From Rhodospirillales bacterium (GTDB lineage Bacteria > Pseudomonadota > Alphaproteobacteria > Rhodospirillales > Casp-alpha2): a stretch of DNA of 35,393 bases. Position 1 is the first letter of the stretch. Each line of letters opens with the position of its first letter. This document shows positions 24,232 to 31,626 of this stretch, in pieces. The translations under genes were made by a program, and so were the position numbers. The stretch covers positions 1 to 35,393 of the forward strand of contig JAJFIJ010000293.1 of the NCBI GenBank assembly GCA_021775105.1. The letters are read 5' to 3'. The notes under the pieces are model-generated. The model saw only the letters and a program-made list of their open reading frames with translations, searched no databases and was not told the origin of the DNA.

Positions 24232-25017
24232 ATGGACTATCAGGACATACTGTTTGAACAGAAAGATGCGACGGTCACGATTACCCTCAATCGCCCGGAA
24301 GTGATGAACGCCTTTCGGGCGCGTACCTGTGATGAGGTGATTCACGCGCTGCACCGTGCCGGATGGGACCGTTCGGTCGGTGTTATTGTCATTGCCGGCG
24401 CTGGTGACCGGGCATTTTGCACCGGCGGCGACCAGTCTGTTCACGGCGATGACGGTTATGACGGGCGGGGCACAATCGGCTTGCCGGTTGAGGAGATGCA
24501 GAGCCTGATCCGTGATGTACCCAAGCCGGTGATCGCCAAGGTCCGTGGATATGCCATTGGTGGCGGCAATGTGCTGGCCGCAGTTTGCGACCTGACGATA
24601 GCGTCAGAGTCTGCAGTATTTGGACAGGTCGGTCCGAAAATGGGTTCTGTTGATCCGGGTTGGGGGACAGCGTATCTGGCCCGTGTAGTCGGCGAAAAGA
24701 AGGCCCGCGAAATGTGGTTTCTGTGTAGGCGTTACCCGGCCAGTGAAGCTAAAGAAATGGGGCTGGCCAACGAAGTTGTTGCCGATGACGAACTGGATCG
24801 GGTTGTTGATGAATGGTGCGCTGAAATTTCGGCACGCAGCCCGACGGCAATCGCGATTGCCAAGAAATCGCTCAACATCGACACGGAATCAATCCGTGCC
24901 ATCGGTAGCCTTGGTTTCGAAGCGCTACGCCTGTATTACACCACCGAAGAATCAAAAGAAGGCGGTCGTGCCCGTGCCGAAAAGCGCGATCCAGATTTCA
25001 GGAAGTATGTCGAGTAG
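24232..25017 (+). CDS. badI: Crotonase-family 2-ketocyclohexanecarboxyl-CoA hydrolase-like protein (BadI-like)
   Basis: 261-residue crotonase-fold protein. The blocks AFCTGGDQSVHGDDGYDGRG, GYAIGGGNVLA and GQVGPKMGSVDPGWGT, with an ending KRDPDFRKYVE, closely resemble BadI and, less so, MenB (naphthoate synthase). BadI opens the alicyclic ring to pimelyl-CoA. MenB is less likely because the neighbour is BadH-like and no men genes are visible. GGATAAATAACG precedes the ATG. It is convergent with the ArsR-type regulator, 12 bp away. In-vivo substrate remains inference, since ring-forming or ring-opening family members share these motifs. Confidence 0.8.
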   Translation: MDYQDILFEQKDATVTITLNRPEVMNAFRARTCDEVIHALHRAGWDRSVGVIVIAGAGDRAFCTGGDQSVHGDDGYDGRGTIGLPVEEMQSLIRDVPKPVIAKVRGYAIGGGNVLAAVCDLTIASESAVFGQVGPKMGSVDPGWGTAYLARVVGEKKAREMWFLCRRYPASEAKEMGLANEVVADDELDRVVDEWCAEISARSPTAIAIAKKSLNIDTESIRAIGSLGFEALRLYYTTEESKEGGRARAEKRDPDFRKYVE

Positions 25018-25029
25018 AACGCATCACAC

Positions 25030-25710
25030 TTATGTTGGAAACAGGGAGAGAAATTCCGCTTCGCCCTTTTTCGTGAATCTGACGATGCGTGTACCCGTCT
25101 CTCGCCTGGCCCAGTCTTTTTGGTAAAACAGCTCAAGCAGCCGGGTTCCAAGGGAGCCGGCCAGATGGCTACGCCGCGCACTCCAGTCGAGGCAGGATTT
25201 GCAGACAGGGCGACGGATGTTTGATATGGCCTCGATATCGATTCCCAGTCGTTCGACAAATGGTCGACCGCTTTCCGTCAGAACGAGCGCGCCATGCTGC
25301 TCGGCAACAATCTCCTGCCTGATCAGACTGTCGAACATGTGCACCCCCATCTCGCCCGCCAGGTGGTTATAACAAACCCGGGCTTTTCGTAACGCAGGGT
25401 CTTTGGGGCCTGTCCTGACACGGGTATGACCTTTATTGGCGGCCAACCCCATCATTGTTTCCAGCAGATTTCCAACGTCATCGTCGGAAAGGGAATAATA
25501 ACGGTGCCGCCCCTGTTTGCGCTGTATAACCATGCCGCCGGTTTCGAGCTTTTTCAAATGTGCGCTAGCCGTCTGCGCCGTCACCCCGGCTTCGGTCGCC
25601 AGTTCGCTGGCGGTCAGCGCTTTGCCGCTCATTAACGCCGTTAGCATGTTGGCCCGCGCCGGGTCGCCGATCAGCGAGCCCAAAAGGGCAATGTCAGGTC
25701 CGTGTTTCAT
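25030..25710 (-). CDS. ArsR-family winged-helix regulator with C-terminal CxxC domain
   Basis: 226 residues. The winged helix occupies about 5-80, with the recognition helix in TAQTASAHLKKLE and the wing GRHRYYSL. This is the ArsR layout but the metal-binding CxC of ArsR/SmtB is absent. The long C-terminal part has VCKSCLDWSARRSHLAGSLG, a conserved block of this larger ArsR subclass; its two cysteines may sense redox or metal. The gene is divergent from the NIPSNAP-ABM pair across 90 bp containing inverted repeats, so autoregulation and control of that pair are likely. The effector is unknown. The opposite end is convergent with badI-like. Confidence 0.88.
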   Translation of the reverse strand: MKHGPDIALLGSLIGDPARANMLTALMSGKALTASELATEAGVTAQTASAHLKKLETGGMVIQRKQGRHRYYSLSDDDVGNLLETMMGLAANKGHTRVRTGPKDPALRKARVCYNHLAGEMGVHMFDSLIRQEIVAEQHGALVLTESGRPFVERLGIDIEAISNIRRPVCKSCLDWSARRSHLAGSLGTRLLELFYQKDWARRETGTRIVRFTKKGEAEFLSLFPT

Positions 25711-25728
25711 AAATGAATTTCTTTCATA

Positions 25729-25773
25729 CTTCGATCATAGACGAAGCATTCTTGTAAGACAACGCGTTACAAG
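25729..25773. promoter_or_regulatory. Two inverted repeats between the ArsR-type gene and the NIPSNAP gene
   Basis: CTTCG (25729-25733) and CGAAG (25742-25746) form a 5-bp repeat with an 8-bp spacer. CTTGTAA (25751-25757) and TTACAAG (25767-25773) form a perfect 7-bp repeat with a 9-bp spacer. Both lie in the 90-bp divergent promoter region and are candidate operator sites for the neighbouring regulator. Nothing proves binding. Confidence 0.45.
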
Positions 25774-25800
25774 TGTGCTTTCCAATCAAGGAGCTTATTC

Positions 25801-26130
25801 ATGATTACCTGCTTCATTCGCTATCACATTGACCCAACCAAAAAGGAACAGTTCACTCAATATGCCCAAAACTGGGGTCAGGCGATTCCGAGATGCGGCG
25901 CCGACCTGATCGGCTACTTTGCCCCACATGAAGGATCAAGCACGCTGGCCTACGGTGTTTACACTGTCGAAAATCTTGCCGCCTATGAAGCATATAGGGA
26001 ACGCTTGGCAGCTGACCCTTTAGGACAGGAAAATTATGAATTTGCGCAACGGGAGGAATTTTTATTACGTGAAGACCGCACCTTCCTGAAACTCGCCTCA
26101 GCGCCACACGTCGGCTTGGTGACTTCATGA
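25801..26130 (+). CDS. NIPSNAP-family small protein
   Basis: 109 residues in the dimeric ferredoxin-like alpha/beta-barrel fold. MITCFIRYHIDPTKKEQFTQYA, with a following GAD(L)IGYFAPHEG segment and SLAAYEAYRERL-like helix (here NLAAYEAYRERLAADP), is typical of NIPSNAP-domain proteins. AAGGAG lies in front of the ATG. Its stop overlaps the next gene (ATGA), which carries the related ABM domain. Homologues of this pair often sit opposite an ArsR-type regulator, as here. Known activities of the fold include small-molecule oxygenation and aldoxime or heme chemistry; no catalytic residue can be assigned. Confidence 0.82.
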   Translation: MITCFIRYHIDPTKKEQFTQYAQNWGQAIPRCGADLIGYFAPHEGSSTLAYGVYTVENLAAYEAYRERLAADPLGQENYEFAQREEFLLREDRTFLKLASAPHVGLVTS

Positions 26131-26474
26131 TTGCGGTGATCTTCGAGGTCGAACCCTACCCGGAACAAAAACAGCAATATCTCGATATTGCAGCGTCCCT
26201 TCGTTCGGACCTGATGAATGTTGACGGGTTCATTTCCGTTGAACGGTTTCAGAGTCTTACTGACAAGAACAAGATGCTGTCGTTGTCTTTTTTCCGGGAT
26301 GAGACCGCCGTGGAGGAGTGGCGTAAACTGGATACCCACCGAAATGCCCAGAATGCCGGACGCGGAACACTGTTTAACGACTATCGATTGCGGATCGCCA
26401 GCGTCATCCGGAACTACGGAAAAAACGAACGCAATCAGGCCCCGCCGGATAGTCAGAAAGTTCATGGCAAATGA
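26127..26474 (+). CDS. Antibiotic biosynthesis monooxygenase (ABM)-domain protein
   Basis: 115 residues. MIAVIFEVEPYPEQKQQYLDI followed by the helix LRSDLMNVDGFISVERFQS and the LSLSFFRDETAVEEWRKLDTHRNAQ block match the ABM domain (family of cofactor-independent monooxygenases such as ActVA-Orf6 and YgiN). Such proteins are dimers acting on quinols, polyketides or heme. It is translationally coupled to the NIPSNAP gene, so the two similar-fold proteins may form a heterodimer or act in series. A short antisense-overlapping frame begins in its stop codon and is discussed separately. Confidence 0.84.
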   Translation: MIAVIFEVEPYPEQKQQYLDIAASLRSDLMNVDGFISVERFQSLTDKNKMLSLSFFRDETAVEEWRKLDTHRNAQNAGRGTLFNDYRLRIASVIRNYGKNERNQAPPDSQKVHGK

Positions 26475-26589
26475 ACAATCCTCCGCGTTTCATGTTGTCA
26501 TTAGAACTCATGATGCCTGTTGTCGGTATTGGTCTCGTCGCCGCCATACTGGGTGTGATCGCGATCAACTTCCGCAAAGGAAACAACAA

Positions 26590-27825
26590 TCAGTCCTTCA
26601 ATCGACTGGTTATCAACACTTCCGAATGCAGGGTCCGGTGGACCGGGCAGAGATCGGCAATCTCCAGCAAACGGATGCGTGTATCGTTGTCGAAGTCGCC
26701 GGAAATTTTGATTTCGCGTTCAATGCGGTCGAGCTTGCCCTTTTCCGTCTCACAGGTTTCGCAATCATCGGCGTGAATTTTGTCGTGTTTCAGGGATATT
26801 GAAATTTTTTCTAACGGGATATTTTTACGTTCGGCATACATTCTGAGCGTCATTGAGGTGCAGGCACCAAGCCCCGCCAGCAAAAAATCATAGGGTGAGG
26901 GGCCGGTGTCGTTGCCGCCATAAGTCAGGGGTTCGTCGGCCTGCAACGTGTGGGTGCCACCAACCGAGACGGATTGCGCAAATTTTCCGGTGCCGGTTTC
27001 GGCGACAACCACGGTTCCGGGTGCGGCCTTCAGGTCCGGATCGGTGGCAACCTCACCGGTCTCTCCGAGATAGCGCGTGGCCCAGGCAGAAATAACTTCG
27101 GCGACATAGGCCGCATCCTCTCTCCGCGACAGCAGGTGGTCGGCATCATCAAGCGAGACGAAGCTTTTCGGATGTTTAGCAGCCGTGAAAATCATTCCGG
27201 CGTTTTCAACGCCAACGTAGCTGTCCAGAGGTGCGTGAAAGACCAGCAGAGCCGCTTTAAGATTGGCAATGCTGTCCTGCATCTTTTGCTCGGCGATGTC
27301 ATCAAGGAACTGCTGTTTGATCGTGAAGGGACGACCCCCGAGCTTGACTTCGGCCTCGCCCTTTTCGCGAATGAGCTCTATGGCGTGATCAAAATTGTGG
27401 CTGACGTGGGCCGGGTCGGCAGGCGCGCCAATGGTGGCAACGGCTTTGGCTTCAGGGATGGATCCAGCGGCTGCCAGCACCGCCGCGCCACCGAGGCTGT
27501 GGCCGATGACGATGGCCGGGGCTTCGCGATTTTGTCGTAACCAGTCGACTGCAGCCAGCAGATCGGCAACATTCGAGGTAAAATTGGTATTGGCAAACTC
27601 ACCCTCGCTATGACCAAGGCCGGTGAAATCGAAACGCAGCACGGCGATGCCCCGGGCCGCCAGCCCCTGCGAAATTTTGGCCGCAGCGAAGATGTCTTTC
27701 GAACAGGTGAAGCAGTGTGCAAACAATGCATGTGCGCGAACCGTTCCCTCTGGTAAATCAAGTCGTGCGGCCAGCGCGACACCTTGTGCACCGATGAATT
27801 CAATCTTTTCACTTCGCGTGCCCAT
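26590..27825 (-). CDS. Bifunctional alpha/beta hydrolase / OsmC-domain protein
   Basis: 411 residues. The N-terminal serine-hydrolase domain (1 to about 250) has the nucleophile elbow GHSLGG (S110), an acid around HAPLDSYV and the catalytic His in DDADHLL. The C-terminal OsmC domain (about 265-411) holds the peroxidatic Cys in LGACTSMTLRMYAERK and the resolving Cys in DLCPVHRTLHSEV. OsmC proteins reduce organic hydroperoxides with lipoyl or thiol donors; in this known fusion type the hydrolase part may act on acylated or peroxidised esters. The gene is single, flanked on the left by the ABM gene (convergent) and on the right by a 241-bp intergenic gap. Start ATG at 27825. Confidence 0.9.
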   Translation of the reverse strand: MGTRSEKIEFIGAQGVALAARLDLPEGTVRAHALFAHCFTCSKDIFAAAKISQGLAARGIAVLRFDFTGLGHSEGEFANTNFTSNVADLLAAVDWLRQNREAPAIVIGHSLGGAAVLAAAGSIPEAKAVATIGAPADPAHVSHNFDHAIELIREKGEAEVKLGGRPFTIKQQFLDDIAEQKMQDSIANLKAALLVFHAPLDSYVGVENAGMIFTAAKHPKSFVSLDDADHLLSRREDAAYVAEVISAWATRYLGETGEVATDPDLKAAPGTVVVAETGTGKFAQSVSVGGTHTLQADEPLTYGGNDTGPSPYDFLLAGLGACTSMTLRMYAERKNIPLEKISISLKHDKIHADDCETCETEKGKLDRIEREIKISGDFDNDTRIRLLEIADLCPVHRTLHSEVLITSRLKD

Positions 27826-27847
27826 GTCACAATCTCCCCTGCGTTCG

Positions 27848-27892
27848 GCTATTCCTGTTGTTGATGGCCGACAGTGTGCCTGAAGGAATAGC
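27848..27892. repeat. 8-bp perfect inverted repeat in the 241-bp gap upstream of the hydrolase-OsmC gene
   Basis: GCTATTCC (27848-27855) and GGAATAGC (27885-27892) are exact reverse complements 29 bp apart, about 25-65 bp before the ATG at 27825 on the minus strand. They could be an operator or form a weak stem. The rest of the gap (27893-28052) shows nothing I can name. Confidence 0.35.
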
Positions 27893-28066
27893 TGTTGGAA
27901 GTCAAAATGACGTTACCGGGAAAATTGAATGGTCAAATTGGCTTCACTCCGGATATGTCTCCGAGTTCATTGCCGCTGATGGTTTGACGCACACATAGCT
28001 TGATCGGCGTTCCCTACAGGCGGTATTCTGTCGGGACATCAATTCAACTGCGCTGGAGGTTTTGCC

Positions 28067-28330
28067 GTGACCCATTTCCTGATTTCTGATGACAACCCTG
28101 ACGGATCAAAGCTGGAAGATATCCTGCGCACAATTCGAAAAGATATCCTGAACCGCTGTTCCAAGATCGCAGATGACAGTTCGGTAGCTGCGCACCACGT
28201 TATGGACAACAATATGGTAATCCTGAATCTGCTTACAGAGTCCATTCAATTGGCTGAAGACTCAAGCCAGACGCTGGACAAGGCGTTTGGCCGCTCGACG
28301 CCAGGTCAGCCCCGGATCGGCACGGATTAA
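28067..28330 (+). CDS. Small hypothetical protein, first gene of a six-gene run
   Basis: 87 residues from GTG at 28067; GGAGGT at 28055-28060 is a strong Shine-Dalgarno six bases away, which supports translation. The sequence begins MTHFLISDDNPDGSKLEDILRT. It is predicted to be mostly helical and hydrophilic, with His-rich AAHHVMDNN in the middle and no membrane segment. I recognise no family. Its TAA stop shares one base with the cyclase-family ATG (TAATG), so the two are probably co-translated. It may be a small partner subunit or regulator, but nothing in it shows this. Confidence 0.7.
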   Translation: MTHFLISDDNPDGSKLEDILRTIRKDILNRCSKIADDSSVAAHHVMDNNMVILNLLTESIQLAEDSSQTLDKAFGRSTPGQPRIGTD

Positions 28331-29346
28331 TGGCGAAACGCTGGGCGCAGCGTCCCGAAGGTTCGACATGGGGTGATTGGGGCGACGATGACCAACTGGG
28401 GCGCCTGAACCTGCTGACCCCTGAGCGACGTCTCGCAGCAGCACTCGAAATTCACGAAGGTCTCGCGTTCTGTCTGAGCATGCCGCTGGATATGCCGGGT
28501 GGCAACGCCGTCAACCCGAAACGCCAGCCGCCACACCTTGGTCCGGTTTTTCAGAACGGCGAACATTATTACAATTTTGACTGGGATGCGGTTTACCCGG
28601 GCATGAAGGACATCACGTCTGACGAATGCATGACGCTTTATTCCCAATACTCAACCCAGTGGGACAGTTTTGCCCATGTCGGCTGCCTGTTTGATGTGAT
28701 GGATGATGGCAATGAGGTGCCAGTCTATTACAACGGTTATCGTGCCAATGAAGATATCGGTGGACCAGACAGCATCGCCGATATGGGGGCGAAGTCGCTT
28801 GGGATTGAGAACATGGCAACGACCGGCGTGCAGGGCAGGGGGGTTCTGGTCGACCTGCACCCCCATTTTGGCGATGAACGAGTGGCGGTCAGTTACGATA
28901 TGCTGATGGATGTGTTCGCCAAAGATGGCATTATCATTGAAGAAGGTGACATGTTCCTGTTTCATACCGGCTGGGATGACATGATCCTGTCGATGAAGGG
29001 TGATCCGGATGCTAAAAAGCTGCATTCGTCATGCGCTGTACTGGATGGTTTTGATCAACGTCTGCTCGATTGGATAGCGGAATCCGGAATCAGTATCATC
29101 GCCACCGATAACATGGCAGTCGAAGATTCTCATGCTCAGGGTGAAGCCAGAGGTGGCTGTTCACGCCTGCCGCTTCATCGTCAATGCCTGTTTCGTCTGG
29201 GGGTTCATCTCGGGGAAATATGGTATCTGTCTGAACTTGCGGAGGCGCTTCATGAACGAGGTCGCTCGCGATTCATGTTGACCGCTCCGCCGCTCCGTAT
29301 GCCGGGAGCCGTCGGCTCACCATCAACACCCGTAGCGACGATTTAG
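28330..29346 (+). CDS. Cyclase family protein (kynurenine formamidase-like metal hydrolase, PF04199)
   Basis: 338 residues. The segment STQWDSFAHVG is the metal-binding block of the long cyclase-family subgroup, equivalent to the HxGTHxDxP motif of kynurenine formamidase but with Gln-Trp in place of the first His. Other family elements are WGDDDQLGRLNLLTPE near the N-terminus, GRGVLVDL and a GDMFLFHTGWDD strand. Members hydrolyse N-formylkynurenine, isatin or cyclic amides and esters. The substrate is open. It is 8 bp from the LysE-type exporter gene and belongs to a run ending in CoA-ester enzymes. Confidence 0.85.
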   Translation: MAKRWAQRPEGSTWGDWGDDDQLGRLNLLTPERRLAAALEIHEGLAFCLSMPLDMPGGNAVNPKRQPPHLGPVFQNGEHYYNFDWDAVYPGMKDITSDECMTLYSQYSTQWDSFAHVGCLFDVMDDGNEVPVYYNGYRANEDIGGPDSIADMGAKSLGIENMATTGVQGRGVLVDLHPHFGDERVAVSYDMLMDVFAKDGIIIEEGDMFLFHTGWDDMILSMKGDPDAKKLHSSCAVLDGFDQRLLDWIAESGISIIATDNMAVEDSHAQGEARGGCSRLPLHRQCLFRLGVHLGEIWYLSELAEALHERGRSRFMLTAPPLRMPGAVGSPSTPVATI

Positions 29347-29354
29347 GATAACAG

Positions 29355-29981
29355 ATGGAATTGACCTCGCTTCTTATATTCAGCGGCGCGCTGCTGATTG
29401 CTGCGGGTTCCCCGGGGCCAAGTGTCGCAGCGCTGGTTGCCAGAGTGATTTCCCGGGGTTGGCGTGATGCTATCCCCTTTCTGGCGGCGATGTGGATTGG
29501 TGAAGCCATATGGCTGACCATGGCTGTGTTCGGATTGGCCGCGCTGGCCAGCGAACTCTATTGGGTATTTGTGTCCGTCAAATACCTGGGCGTTGCTTAC
29601 CTGTTGTTTCTGGCGTGGAAGATGTGGTTGGCGCCAGTGGAAATCGAGGCGGAACACTGCATACGCCTAAAAGGATCGGGTTTCAGAATGTTTATTGCCG
29701 GCCTCGCCGTGACCATGGGAAATCCCAAAATTATGGTGTTCTACCTGGCCTTGTTACCGACCATTATTGAATTGAATGGCATAACGGTTGTCGCTTGGGC
29801 GGAACTGAGTTTGACCATGCTGATTGTCTTGGTGTGTATTGACTTTGCCTATGTTGGCCTCGCCGTCAGGGCGCGCCAGATGCTGAAAAGTCCGCACGCG
29901 CTTCGAATGGCCAACAGAATCAGTGCCGGTGTGATGGGAGCCGCAGCCGGAGCGATCGCGGCCCGGCATAATTCGATTTAA
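29355..29981 (+). CDS. LysE/RhtB family translocator
   Basis: 208-residue polytopic inner-membrane protein with about six hydrophobic segments. SPGPSVAALVARVISRGWRDA after the first helix and KYLGVAYLLFLAWKMW are signature regions of the LysE/RhtB amino-acid exporter superfamily; MGNPKIMVFYLALLP is a third. It probably exports an amino acid or related metabolite and, from position, perhaps a toxic intermediate of the surrounding pathway. ATG at 29355 follows AGGATAACAG, 8 bp after the cyclase-family stop. Confidence 0.87.
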   Translation: MELTSLLIFSGALLIAAGSPGPSVAALVARVISRGWRDAIPFLAAMWIGEAIWLTMAVFGLAALASELYWVFVSVKYLGVAYLLFLAWKMWLAPVEIEAEHCIRLKGSGFRMFIAGLAVTMGNPKIMVFYLALLPTIIELNGITVVAWAELSLTMLIVLVCIDFAYVGLAVRARQMLKSPHALRMANRISAGVMGAAAGAIAARHNSI

Positions 29982-29990
29982 GGGAAGCAA

Positions 29991-30401
29991 ATGATTAAAA
30001 CCAACATCTGCCTGCGCCACACCAAAGACAGTGACGATCTTAAGGAAACGGATTACGATGGTTATTCCATCGACATTTCCGATGGTGACTATGCTGGCAT
30101 GATCACCGATTTCTCCGAAAGCAATGAGATCACAGACGAGGTTGCAGCATCCGCTGTTGAACTGATTCTTGACGTCGCGCGAATGGATGAGGCTGATGTC
30201 GGGGAGCGTGAGAACATTGCCCAGTCCATTGCCTGTGCGGTATTGCGCCAGAATTTTATCAATAATTTTGGCGTGGATGAGATGACCGACGGGATTATCA
30301 CCGTGATGGATGAAACCGCCGTCAAAGGAGATATTACGGTCTGGGTCAATGAAGACGGTGAAGATGCGAAATTTTATGTGACAATGGGTACCTGCGCTTG
30401 A
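29991..30401 (+). CDS. Acidic hypothetical protein
   Basis: 136 residues from the ATG at 29991, with AGGGA upstream. Strikingly acidic, with 31 Asp/Glu against 9 Lys/Arg. No signal peptide or transmembrane segment is apparent. The predicted layout is beta strands at both ends (SIDISDGDYAGMI, DITVWVNEDGEDAKFYVTM) around a helical middle. I recognise no family. It is nine bases after the LysE-type gene and 19 bp before the CoA-transferase gene, so it is likely in the same transcript. Confidence 0.65.
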   Translation: MIKTNICLRHTKDSDDLKETDYDGYSIDISDGDYAGMITDFSESNEITDEVAASAVELILDVARMDEADVGERENIAQSIACAVLRQNFINNFGVDEMTDGIITVMDETAVKGDITVWVNEDGEDAKFYVTMGTCA

Positions 30402-30420
30402 AACCCTATACTGGTTCCCG

Positions 30421-31626
30421 ATGACAGAATTTGACCTGAAAAACAACGGTCCTCTGGATGGAGTACGCGTTCTTGACCTGACACGACTGATCGCCGGAAA
30501 CATGTTAAGTCTGCAACTGGCTGATTTCGGTGCGGATGTGATCAAGATTGAGCCTGCTGGCAAGGGCGACCCCTTGCGCGCGTGGACGGAAGGCGGACAT
30601 TCGGCATTCTGGAAAGTCTATTGTCGCAACAAACGAAGTGTATCGCTGAATTTCCGCAATTCTGGCGCCGCGGAGATTGTTCTGAAACTGGCGGAGCAGT
30701 CAGACATCCTTATTGAAAATTTCCGGCCCGGTCGTATGGAAGACATGGGGCTGGGGCCAGATATTCTGCACAGCCGGAATCCCAAGCTGGTAATTGTCCG
30801 GGTATCCGGTTTCGGTCAGACCGGACCCTATCGTGAACGGCCCGGTTTCGGAACGCTTGTTGAAGCGATGTCGGGGTTTGCCAGCCGCAATGGATTCCCT
30901 GATCGCCCGCCGCTGCTGCCGCCTCTGGCGCTGGCGGATATGATTGCCGGATTGCAGGGGGCCTATGCGACCATGGTGGCGTTACGCGAGGTCGAAGTGA
31001 AAGGTGGCAAAGGGCAGGTTATTGACCTGTCCCTGTTCGAGCCGATCCTGTCAACTCTCGGCCCGGAAGCCCTGACCTACAAGATTGCCGGCGGCGTCAA
31101 GGCACGGTCTGGAAACCGTTCCAATACCAGTGCGCCGCGTGATGTTTACGAGACCCTGGATGGAAAATATGTTGCCTTGTCAGCGTCAATTCAGGTTATG
31201 GCTGAGCGCGTGTTTCGTGTAATTGGCCGCGAAGACATGATCGACGACCCGCGCTACCGGACCAATGCTGACCGGGTCAAATGTCGTGATGACGTTAACG
31301 ATATCGTCGCCGCCTGGATTTCCGAGCGCAGCCGGGATGATGTGCTGGGTGCATTTCAGGAAGCCGGAATTACGGCTTCTCCTGTCTATGATGTCCGTGA
31401 TGTTGTTGCCGACCCTCATGTTGAAGCCCGTGAAATCATCATAGATTTGCCTGATCCTGATCTGGGGTCTGCGCCGCATCACAACATTCCGCCACGCTTG
31501 TCCGAAACGCCGGGCACGTTCCGCCGCCCAGCCCCTGATCTCGGCGAGCATACCGATGAACTATTGACCGAGGCCGGGTATGCAGGAAGCGAGATTTCTC
31601 AAATGCGAAACGAGGGTTTGATCTGA
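30421..31626 (+). CDS. Family III CoA-transferase (CaiB/BaiF)
   Basis: 401 residues. The N-terminal block PLDGVRVLDLTRLIAGN, the segment DILIENFRPGRMEDMGL and the catalytic Asp D173 in LALADMIAG identify family III CoA-transferases, which move CoA between carboxylates via an aspartyl-CoA anhydride. The length is typical. No Shine-Dalgarno is clear at the ATG at 30421. The gene overlaps the following CitE-like lyase by one base (TGATG). This pair resembles activation and cleavage steps in dicarboxylate routes such as itaconate/citramalate, methylaspartate or malyl-CoA metabolism. The true CoA acceptor is unknown. Confidence 0.88.
   Translation: MTEFDLKNNGPLDGVRVLDLTRLIAGNMLSLQLADFGADVIKIEPAGKGDPLRAWTEGGHSAFWKVYCRNKRSVSLNFRNSGAAEIVLKLAEQSDILIENFRPGRMEDMGLGPDILHSRNPKLVIVRVSGFGQTGPYRERPGFGTLVEAMSGFASRNGFPDRPPLLPPLALADMIAGLQGAYATMVALREVEVKGGKGQVIDLSLFEPILSTLGPEALTYKIAGGVKARSGNRSNTSAPRDVYETLDGKYVALSASIQVMAERVFRVIGREDMIDDPRYRTNADRVKCRDDVNDIVAAWISERSRDDVLGAFQEAGITASPVYDVRDVVADPHVEAREIIIDLPDPDLGSAPHHNIPPRLSETPGTFRRPAPDLGEHTDELLTEAGYAGSEISQMRNEGLI

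Noticed and set aside
24232-25017. MenB (naphthoate synthase) instead of BadI
   Set aside because: The BadH-like neighbour and absence of men genes favour BadI; still distinguishable only by assay or phylogeny.
25801-26474. Toxin-antitoxin reading of the two small overlapping genes
   Set aside because: Both have NIPSNAP/ABM-type fold signatures, equal size and no toxin motif.
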